Shown piece by piece: positions 29,554-35,503 of a stretch of 35,503 nt of DNA. The DNA comes from Acinetobacter sp. A2 (GTDB lineage Bacteria; Pseudomonadota; Gammaproteobacteria; Pseudomonadales; Moraxellaceae): NCBI RefSeq assembly GCF_012371325.1, contig NZ_JAAZQX010000003.1, positions 101,995 through 137,497 of the forward strand, in the 5' to 3' direction. The notes below the pieces were generated by a model. The model was not told the origin of the DNA. It ran no database searches and saw only the letters and a list, made by a program, of their open reading frames with translations. Numbering within the stretch: position 1 is the first letter of the stretch; each line of letters begins with the position of its first letter. The position numbers and the translations under genes are program-made.

Positions 29554-30444
29554 ATGAGCGTATTAATTGATAAAAACACCAAAGTATTGGTTCAGGGTTT
29601 TACGGGTAAGAACGGGACTTTTCACTCAGCACAAGCACTCGACTATGGCACGAAAGTGGTGGGTGGGGTCACGCCAGGTAAAGGTGGTCAAACACATTTA
29701 GAATTACCCGTGTTTAACACTATGAAAGAAGCGGTACGTGAAACAGCTGCAGATGCATCCGTGATTTATGTACCAGCACCATTTGTTCTAGATTCGATTG
29801 TGGAAGCTGTAGATTCAGGCGTAGGTTTAATTGTCGTGATTACAGAAGGCGTGCCAACCATCGACATGCTCAAGGCTAAGCGCTATTTGGAAACCAATAG
29901 CAATGGAACACGTTTAGTTGGGCCGAATTGTCCAGGCGTGATTACACCAGGCGAATGTAAAATTGGCATTATGCCAGGACATATTCATCAACCAGGCCGT
30001 ATTGGAATTATTTCACGTTCAGGTACGCTGACGTATGAAGCGGTAGCTCAAACTACAAAACTTGGACTTGGACAATCGACTTGTATTGGTATTGGAGGGG
30101 ATCCAATTCCAGGAATGAATCAGATTGATGCTTTAAAATTATTCCAAGATGACCCAGATACTGATGCCATTATTATGATTGGTGAGATTGGCGGAACGGC
30201 AGAAGAAGAGGCTGCTGAATATATTCAGTCCAATGTCAGCAAACCTGTAGTGGGTTATATTGCAGGTGTGACTGCACCAAAAGGCAAGCGTATGGGGCAT
30301 GCGGGTGCAATTATTTCAGGCGGTAAAGGCACAGCAGAAGAAAAGTTTGCTGCCTTTGAGCGAGCGGGAATGGCATATACACGTAGTCCTGCAGAATTAG
30401 GTTCTACCATGCTGCAAGTACTTAAGGAAAAAGGTTTGGCTTAA
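29554..30444 (+). CDS. sucD: succinyl-CoA synthetase alpha subunit
   Basis: The alpha subunit binds CoA and carries the phosphohistidine intermediate. The 296-residue protein has the CoA-binding Rossmann start ([19 protein letters not shown]), the conserved [20 protein letters not shown], and the active histidine H249 in [21 protein letters not shown] lies nine bases before the ATG. It starts 12 bp after sucC. Two hairpins follow, the second a terminator. Confidence 0.97.
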   Translation: MSVLIDKNTKVLVQGFTGKNGTFHSAQALDYGTKVVGGVTPGKGGQTHLELPVFNTMKEAVRETAADASVIYVPAPFVLDSIVEAVDSGVGLIVVITEGVPTIDMLKAKRYLETNSNGTRLVGPNCPGVITPGECKIGIMPGHIHQPGRIGIISRSGTLTYEAVAQTTKLGLGQSTCIGIGGDPIPGMNQIDALKLFQDDPDTDAIIMIGEIGGTAEEEAAEYIQSNVSKPVVGYIAGVTAPKGKRMGHAGAIISGGKGTAEEKFAAFERAGMAYTRSPAELGSTMLQVLKEKGLA

Positions 30445-30454
30445 GCTAAATTTC

Positions 30455-30493
30455 GGCAATCTAATTAACAGATCATTCAATCATTAGATTGCC
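30455..30493 (+). repeat. 10-bp inverted repeat after sucD
   Basis: GGCAATCTAA (30455-30464) and TTAGATTGCC (30484-30493) form a perfect stem with a 19-nt loop, with no T run. It may protect the sucCD 3' end or be a protein site; the true terminator follows. Confidence 0.6.
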
Positions 30494-30520
30494 TATTAAG
30501 CAGAACATAATGATCGATTT

Positions 30521-30544
30521 AATCCCCGTAAAAGGGGATTTTTT
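30521..30544 (+). terminator. terminator of sucCD
   Basis: AATCCCC (30521-30527) and GGGGATT (30534-30540) form the stem, followed by T residues. Confidence 0.88.
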
Positions 30545-30630
30545 ATGTGTGAAAGCGTGCAATAATTGAAATATAAAGTTTTTTTAATCAATTAATTAAG
30601 TAAAAATTATGTAATAAGTAATATTTTATA

Positions 30631-30671
30631 AGGCTCTAGACTAACATATCTATTCTGCTAGTCTAGAGCCT
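30631..30671 (-). terminator. hairpin over the stop codon of the PgaB-like gene
   Basis: A perfect 13-bp inverted repeat (AGGCTCTAGACTA at 30631-30643, TAGTCTAGAGCCT at 30659-30671) with a 15-nt loop. On the minus strand the first arm is the last coding triplets plus TAG, and the hairpin is followed by AT-rich TATAAAATATT. It is probably the terminator, though the T run is weak. Confidence 0.6.
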
Positions 30672-31731
30672 CAAAAATAGTACGATCCAAATTTGGGTCG
30701 TATTTTTTTGCATGTCGAATTAAATCTAAATAGAATTTTTTGTGATCTTTAGCTTGTTCCATATAGGGCATGGCCATAATTGCGTTGTAATCATAATAAC
30801 GGTAGGTACTTGGCATGGATTGTGAAAACCACTGTTCGCTTTGTGGTTGAAGCACCACAGGTGCATACATGTTCCGAGCAACCAATAAATTCGGTTGGTA
30901 TTGCTTTAAAACTTGGGTGATGCCCGCAGCCAATTGATCCAAGTACGCAGTTTTGTGTTTGGCTAAACGTCCCTGCAAAGGGTGTCGAATATTGTTGAAA
31001 ATTCGTTTTGAAAAGCCCCATTCTTGATAGTACTTACGTGCCGAAGCCGAAGAGTCTTCATAATCTGACAAGGTAATATCATCATGGTACAGCACACCAT
31101 CTACAGGGTTGTGCTGAATAAAATCACGGAAAATATCGACAATAATTGCCAAGTTTTTCTCTTCAAAAGGAGAAAGGCGAATATAGCCTTTTTGACCGCC
31201 TTGACGATGTTCTACATAGTTTAAATCTTGAGCTTTGGGTAATTCCCAAGCCAGCATTGGTAGCCAAGCATAGACTTGTTGAACCTGAGTTTTATCACGA
31301 ATGAGTTGATGCACCTGTTGAAACAAATTGTCCCGTACTGGCACATGGCGGTTCTCAAAATAAACCTGATCGGCTGAACCATTGGCATCTGGGTCGGCAA
31401 AAGCCTGCAAAAAAATGGTATTGGGTTGAATAGCATTAATGCGCTGAATTAAGGCTTGTATATTTCGCTTTTGTTGGGCTTTGTCGCTGTCAAACACATA
31501 ATCTAAATCAATGTGCATGATGCGCATTTTTGCAATGTGATGCTTGTGCAGATTAGGTTTATGTGAATTTGTGTTAGGCAGTTTTAGCGGCTCATGCAAA
31601 ACATACTGAATAGGGTGGTCTGGTATCACCACCAAGGCGTGTACTTGTGCGTAAGTGGAAATCGTCATCAAGAGTCCAATTTGACTGATACGCTGAATAG
31701 TTCGGATGAGTCCAGACATAAATAAGGGCAT
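30658..31731 (-). CDS. stand-alone PgaB-type glycoside hydrolase domain, C-terminally shortened
   Basis: The 357-residue protein matches the C-terminal hydrolase half (GH153-type) of PgaB, the periplasmic protein that trims and exports the biofilm polysaccharide poly-N-acetylglucosamine. Visible motifs are MHIDLDYVFD (72-81), FLQAFADPDANGSADQVYF, YAWLPMLAWELP and the catalytic-region DGVLYHDD (211-218). The N-terminal deacetylase domain of PgaB is absent, replaced by a signal peptide (about 1-33) and a short linker. The end (NLDRTIFEALD) stops where PgaB continues for some 60 residues. It may be a stand-alone hydrolase or a decayed fragment. The ATG at 31729-31731 is preferred to the GTG before it; 31717-31719 is another choice. 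No pga partner genes are nearby. Confidence 0.8.
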   Translation of the reverse strand: MPLFMSGLIRTIQRISQIGLLMTISTYAQVHALVVIPDHPIQYVLHEPLKLPNTNSHKPNLHKHHIAKMRIMHIDLDYVFDSDKAQQKRNIQALIQRINAIQPNTIFLQAFADPDANGSADQVYFENRHVPVRDNLFQQVHQLIRDKTQVQQVYAWLPMLAWELPKAQDLNYVEHRQGGQKGYIRLSPFEEKNLAIIVDIFRDFIQHNPVDGVLYHDDITLSDYEDSSASARKYYQEWGFSKRIFNNIRHPLQGRLAKHKTAYLDQLAAGITQVLKQYQPNLLVARNMYAPVVLQPQSEQWFSQSMPSTYRYYDYNAIMAMPYMEQAKDHKKFYLDLIRHAKKYDPNLDRTIFEALD

Positions 31732-31734
31732 CAC

Positions 31735-31905
31735 ATTTAAAGCTGTACAACAGAATAGAGTTACTTTAATTGGAATACCGTTGGCTTCAAGTAGAATTTT
31801 GCAATGATGCTGTTGAGTCCTGTATTACCTCTAATAAAGAGTCAGTTGTGATGTATACAATTTGCTAAAAGTTTAGGTATATGCAGGTATCAAGGCGATA
31901 ATTCA
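31735..31905. other. intergenic stretch without a supported gene
   Basis: Lies between the 5' end of the PgaB-like gene and the small-RNA terminator, and presumably holds the promoter of the PgaB-like gene. No other feature is evident. Confidence 0.4.
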
Positions 31906-31908
31906 GAC

Positions 31909-32090
31909 AAAAAAATACGCAATGATTGGGGTGATCATTGCGTAGGAACTACGAATCTGCATACACAGTTTCGGTAAAGGAGAAATGTTATGAAATTAGG
32001 ATTGCTCCTAAAGCATGTGATTATCATAAGCAAAACCTGAATACTTTTCCTCAGTATTCGAGTTACGTGATGTTAAGTAACGTAACTAAT
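31909..32090 (-). ncRNA. aar: probable Aar small RNA (trpS-sucD intergenic)
   Basis: On the minus strand this stretch shows two hairpins: AGTTACGT/ACGTAACT (32061-32087) and GAATACT/AGTATTC (32039-32059). A mostly unpaired region with a CU-rich seed TTTCTCCTTTACC (around 31973-31985) follows. It closes with a strong terminator: ACGCAATGAT/ATCATTGCGT (31917-31943) and a T run at 31915-31909. The Hfq-dependent sRNA Aar of A. baylyi was reported between trpS and sucD, so position and form agree. The 5' end is estimated from the outer hairpin. No promoter was pinned down, and sequence identity to Aar was not checked. Confidence 0.6.
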
Positions 32091-32136
32091 AAGTGTTTTG
32101 TGTGAGTAAAATAACGAGATTTTGAAGGTTTTGCAG

Positions 32137-32174
32137 AAATAAAAAAGCCTCTAATTTTAGTAAATTAGAGGCTT
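32137..32174 (-). terminator. terminator of trpS
   Basis: A perfect 13-bp stem AAGCCTCTAATTT / AAATTAGAGGCTT with a 4-nt loop. On the minus strand it is followed by TTTTTTATTT. Confidence 0.92.
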
Positions 32175-32220
32175 TGTGTTTAAATAATACGTGATAAAAC
32201 AGGTGTTTAGGGGAGTTGAT

Positions 32221-33234
32221 TTAGAAGCGGAAAACGCCTAATCCAGCTTTCACTTCGTCTAAAGTTTGCTGAGTAATATCACGGCATTTGTCTGTACCCG
32301 ATTTCAAAATGTCCATAATGTAATCTGGGTCTTTTGCCAACTCGATACGACGTTCACGGATAGGGCCAATCAATTCTTTTAAAATACCTTCTAAACGCTT
32401 TTTCACGGTACCATCGCCCAAACCACCACGACGATAATGCGCTTTCAGTTCTTCAAGCTCTTCTTTATTGGTGTCAAACGCATCTAAATAGGTAAATACC
32501 ACGTTGCCTTCAACCTGACCTGGGTCTTCAATACGCAGGTGATTCGGGTCGGTGTACATGGCATTCACCGCTTTTTTAATGTCTTTGTCGGTGGCGTCTA
32601 ACACAATGGTATTGCCCAAAGATTTAGACATTTTAGCTTTGCCATCAAAACCTGGTAAGCGACCCACATTAGACAATAAAGCCTGACATTCAGGTAACAG
32701 GTCTTGTCCAATCTGACGATTCACACGACGTACAATTTCATTGGTCTGTTCAATCATTGGAATCTGATCTTCGCCGACTGGCACTACAGTCGCTTTAAAT
32801 GCAGTAATATCGGCTGCCTGTGCCACAGGGTAGCAGAGGAAACCTGCAGGAATATCACGCTCAAAACCACGCATCTGAATTTCAGATTTAATGGTTGGGT
32901 TGCGCTCTAAACGTGCCACAGTCACGAAGTTTAAATACAACATGGTGAGTTCGTTTAGCGCAGGCAAACAAGATTGCACGCAAATGGTGGTCTTGGTTGG
33001 GTCAATGCCTACAGCTAAATAATCGGTAGCAACTTCAATAATATTACGACGTACTTTTTCAAAGTTATCGGCGTTATCGGTCAGGGCTTGAGCATCGGCA
33101 AGTAACAGATGTTGATGATGCGAGTCTTGTAAACCTACACGTGAACGTAAAGAACCCACAAAGTGACCTAAATGTAGCTGTCCAGTCGGACGATCGCCCG
33201 TCAAAATCACAGGACGATTATCTTGATTACTCAT
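32221..33234 (-). CDS. trpS: tryptophanyl-tRNA synthetase
   Basis: This class I synthetase charges tRNA-Trp. The 337-residue protein has the HIGH-type motif HLGH (21-24) in TGDRPTGQLHLGHFVGSL and KMSKS (201-205) in GKAKMSKSLGNTI. VPVGEDQIPMIE belongs to the tryptophan/tRNA pocket. GGA lies eight bases before the ATG. It is a monocistronic unit with its own terminator, divergent from the DUF808 gene. Confidence 0.97.
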   Translation of the reverse strand: MSNQDNRPVILTGDRPTGQLHLGHFVGSLRSRVGLQDSHHQHLLLADAQALTDNADNFEKVRRNIIEVATDYLAVGIDPTKTTICVQSCLPALNELTMLYLNFVTVARLERNPTIKSEIQMRGFERDIPAGFLCYPVAQAADITAFKATVVPVGEDQIPMIEQTNEIVRRVNRQIGQDLLPECQALLSNVGRLPGFDGKAKMSKSLGNTIVLDATDKDIKKAVNAMYTDPNHLRIEDPGQVEGNVVFTYLDAFDTNKEELEELKAHYRRGGLGDGTVKKRLEGILKELIGPIRERRIELAKDPDYIMDILKSGTDKCRDITQQTLDEVKAGLGVFRF

Positions 33235-33425
33235 TTTTTATTCCAAGTCGTATCTACGACATCTATGTACCGATGAATTGCTACATTGTAAGGCATAACA
33301 TTTTTCAATGTCACTTCCTTAAACAGATTGAATTGAATTCGTTTAAAAAATTAATGAAGTAAATACAGAGTTTATTTGCGTACAGTTTTAAAATAGATAG
33401 AAAATCGCATAAGGATAACAAAGCA

Positions 33426-34355
33426 ATGGCGAGCAGCTTATTACTTTTATTAGATGACATTGCAACCGTTTTAGATGATGTAGCCGTCATGAGTAAAATG
33501 GCTGCTAAAAAAACAGCAGGGGTATTGGGTGATGATCTGGCATTGAATGCGCAGCAGGTCAGTGGTGTGCGTGCAGATCGTGAGTTACCTGTAGTGTGGC
33601 GGGTAGCTAAGGGCTCTTTTGTTAATAAATTGATTTTAGTACCGTTGGCACTGCTCATTAGCGTGGTTGCCGCATGGTTGATTAATCCATTATTGGTCAT
33701 TGGTGGGTTGTTCTTAAGCTATGAGGGTGTTGAAAAGATCATGCACACCCTACAGCACAAAAAAGCAAAAACTGCCGCAGAAGCGCAATTAGAATTGATT
33801 CAGACTGAGCAAGACCTTGCTCGTTTTGAAAATGAAAAAATTAAAGGTGCAGTGCGTACTGACTTTATTCTATCGGCTGAAATTGTGGTGATTTCATTAG
33901 GTACAGTCGCAGCCGCCAGTTTCTTAACCAAAGTGACCGTATTAAGCGTAATTGCCATTGCCATGACCGTTGGGGTCTATGGCTTAGTTGCATTTATTGT
34001 CAAAATTGATGACATTGGTTTACATCTGACTGAACAACCATCTAATTTTAAACAACGTATTGGTCGTGGCTTATTGGCATTCGCCCCGATATTAATGAAA
34101 ACTTTGTCGGTTGTTGGGACTGCTGCCATGTTTTTAGTGGGTGGTGGTATTATCAATCATGCTATTCCATTTGTGCACCATTTCACAGAAGATACAGTAG
34201 AGTATGTTCAAGACATCCCAACTATGGGCAGCATTGTAGGGGCTGTAACGCCAACCTTAATGAATTTTGCGGTGGGTATTTTAGCGGGTGTATTGGTTGT
34301 GATTGTGGTTACACTGATTCAAAAAGTATGGCCAAAGTCTAAACAGAGTCAATAA
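33426..34355 (+). CDS. DUF808 / YedI-family inner-membrane protein
   Basis: The function of this family is unknown. The 309-residue protein starts with the family pattern [21 protein letters not shown] and [20 protein letters not shown], followed by [20 protein letters not shown]. It has about five or six membrane segments (roughly 70-100, 150-190, 225-245 and 272-300). A charged cytoplasmic stretch ([20 protein letters not shown]) lies between. AAGGA lies about 10 bases before the ATG. The next gene, ypfJ, follows after 70 bp in the same direction. Confidence 0.9.
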   Translation: MASSLLLLLDDIATVLDDVAVMSKMAAKKTAGVLGDDLALNAQQVSGVRADRELPVVWRVAKGSFVNKLILVPLALLISVVAAWLINPLLVIGGLFLSYEGVEKIMHTLQHKKAKTAAEAQLELIQTEQDLARFENEKIKGAVRTDFILSAEIVVISLGTVAAASFLTKVTVLSVIAIAMTVGVYGLVAFIVKIDDIGLHLTEQPSNFKQRIGRGLLAFAPILMKTLSVVGTAAMFLVGGGIINHAIPFVHHFTEDTVEYVQDIPTMGSIVGAVTPTLMNFAVGILAGVLVVIVVTLIQKVWPKSKQSQ

Positions 34356-34425
34356 GCCCTGCTTCAAGACTTAGACTATATTTAGAATGAACTATCATTC
34401 AAAAAATTGAGAAAGGATAAGAATA

Positions 34426-35331
34426 ATGCGTTGGAAAGGTCGTCGAGTTAGTACGAATGTAGAAGACCGCCGTGGTGGCGGTGGAGCAAAAGCGGGCGGT
34501 ATCAGTATCTTGGGCTTGGTGGTGGCCTTTGTTGCATGGAAGTTCTTTGGGGTCGACCCTCAATCTGCTTATCAGGCAACTAAGCAAGTCACCTCACATG
34601 CACAAAGTGCTGAAACCAAAGGTTTAGATAACCCAAGCCCTGAGCAGCAAGAAGCCATTGAGTTTGTAGGTACTGTTTTGGCAGATACTGAAGACACCTG
34701 GTCACAAGTGTTTCAGCAGCAGTTAAATAGCCAATATATTCCACCTAAACTGGTACTGTTTACGGGCGTGGTGAATTCGGGTTGTGGTACTGCACAATCT
34801 GCCATGGGGCCATTTTATTGCCCTGCCGATCAAAAAGTATATATTGATACTTCATTCTTCCAAGCCATGCGTCAGCAAATGGGGATTGGTGGAGAGCAAA
34901 ATCAGACTGAACTTAGCCGAAACGATCAGGCTGGTGATTTTGCACAAGCTTACGTGGTGGCACATGAAGTTGGACATCATATTCAAACTATTTTAGGCAT
35001 TTCTGAACAAGTGCATAAAGCACGTCAGCAAGTCAGTGACGTGCAGGGCAACCAGCTTTCAGTTCGTCAAGAATTACAGGCAGACTGTTTATCGGGTGTG
35101 TGGGCGCATCACAACCATCAACGTACTCAATTCTTAGAACAGGGCGATATTGAAGAAGCGATGGACGCTGCACATAAAATTGGGGATGATTACTTGCAAA
35201 AACGTGCACGTGGACAAGTCGTACCTGATAGCTTCACGCATGGTACTAGTGCGCAGCGTGTGCAATGGTTCCAAACAGGCTTAAAGTCAGGCTTGATTAA
35301 CGATTGTGACACCTTCAATGCCGCAATATAA
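34426..35331 (+). CDS. ypfJ: YpfJ-family neutral zinc metallopeptidase
   Basis: The 301-residue protein starts MRWKGRRVSTNVEDRRGGGG, has one membrane anchor (about 25-42), and then a peptidase domain. The zinc site HEVGHH is at 180-185, and E216 in RQELQADCLSGVWAH is the likely third ligand. The conserved PFYCPADQKVYIDTSFF is also present, and the cysteine pair in NSGCGTA and FYCPA may form a disulfide. The anchor suggests the catalytic part faces the periplasm. The natural substrate is not known. AAAGGAT lies about 10 bases before the ATG. Confidence 0.92.
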   Translation: MRWKGRRVSTNVEDRRGGGGAKAGGISILGLVVAFVAWKFFGVDPQSAYQATKQVTSHAQSAETKGLDNPSPEQQEAIEFVGTVLADTEDTWSQVFQQQLNSQYIPPKLVLFTGVVNSGCGTAQSAMGPFYCPADQKVYIDTSFFQAMRQQMGIGGEQNQTELSRNDQAGDFAQAYVVAHEVGHHIQTILGISEQVHKARQQVSDVQGNQLSVRQELQADCLSGVWAHHNHQRTQFLEQGDIEEAMDAAHKIGDDYLQKRARGQVVPDSFTHGTSAQRVQWFQTGLKSGLINDCDTFNAAI

Positions 35332-35388
35332 GTGACTTAAACTTGTATGATTATGATAAAAGGAGTGATTGATAAGCAAATAATTATA

Positions 35389-35416
35389 TTGACAAATATA
35401 GTCAAACATATACAAT
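35389..35416 (+). promoter_or_regulatory. strong sigma70 promoter before the right-edge gene
   Basis: TTGACA (35389-35394), a 16-bp spacer and TACAAT (35411-35416): a perfect -35 and a 5-of-6 -10. The predicted start is near 35423, 23 bases before the ATG at 35446. Confidence 0.75.
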
Positions 35417-35445
35417 TTAGGTATTGAATTTTAAAAAAACTTGCA

Positions 35446-35503
35446 ATGAAATACTTGACTGAAAGCTTAAAGAAAGTAGAGCAAGACCTTGCTTATTTTG
35501 TAT
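35446..35503 (+). CDS. start of an unidentified gene, cut by the window edge
   Basis: An ATG followed by 18 further sense codons (MKYLTESLKKVEQDLAYFV) runs off the window. The start looks like an amphipathic helix; the family is not recognised. The strong promoter 30-57 bp upstream supports a real gene, although no good ribosome-binding site is seen. Confidence 0.5.
   Translation, partial: MKYLTESLKKVEQDLAYFV

Noticed and set aside
31990..32040. 16-codon plus-strand ORF (MKLGLLLKHVIIISKT) with a strong AAAGGAG site
   Set aside because: The apparent ribosome-binding site is the complement of the minus-strand sRNA seed, and terminator evidence favours the minus-strand RNA. A leader peptide is not excluded.

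Overview
The window reads as a piece of an Acinetobacter chromosome (Moraxellaceae, Gammaproteobacteria). It is AT-rich, almost every gene is a housekeeping gene, and the gene order (TPR protein-lolB-ispE-tRNA-Gln; gltA opposite sdhCDAB-sucAB-lpd-sucCD; trpS beyond sucD) matches what I know of that genus. I see no insertion sequence, prophage, integron or CRISPR array. The assignment rests on protein and gene-order recognition, not on a search.

Layout. 1-3.2 kb, minus strand: TPR protein, lolB and ispE, running into tRNA-Gln. 3.3-4.6 kb: hemA (+), convergent with dnaG (-, 4.6-6.6 kb), then bamD (-). 7.8-10.3 kb, plus strand: rluD, the laccase-domain gene pgeF and a flavodoxin-family gene. 10.4-13.1 kb: smpB (-), then coaD, a 2[4Fe-4S] ferredoxin and RNase P RNA (+), and two nearly identical elongator tRNA-Met cassettes with a small lipoprotein gene (-) between them. 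13.2-15.7 kb, minus strand: glutamine-dependent NAD synthetase and a small zinc-peptidase-like protein. 15.9-30.4 kb: a nearly complete oxidative TCA block, with gltA on the minus strand and sdhCDAB, sucAB-lpd and sucCD on the plus strand. 30.6-33.2 kb: a truncated PgaB-type glycoside hydrolase, an intergenic small RNA (probable Aar) and trpS, all minus. 33.4-35.3 kb, plus strand: a DUF808/YedI membrane protein and a YpfJ-type zinc metallopeptidase. The first 19 codons of another gene run off the right edge.

How it works together. The central 14 kb encodes citrate synthase, succinate dehydrogenase, the 2-oxoglutarate dehydrogenase complex (E1, E2, E3) and succinyl-CoA synthetase. It is split into separate transcription units by clear intrinsic terminators after gltA, sdhB, lpd and sucD. 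The most interesting non-coding signals are here: a leader before sucA with four copies of TGACATT able to form competing hairpins, a terminator-like hairpin between sucB and lpd, a two-helix leader before sucC, and a structured minus-strand RNA between trpS and sucD with a CU-rich seed. The other genes serve envelope biogenesis (lolB, bamD), isoprenoid and heme supply (ispE, hemA), replication priming (dnaG), ribosome and RNA maturation (rluD, smpB, rnpB) and CoA/NAD synthesis (coaD, nadE).

This is mostly ordinary core genome. I do not see a clearly new multi-gene system. The best leads are the regulatory RNAs and the stand-alone PgaB hydrolase fragment.
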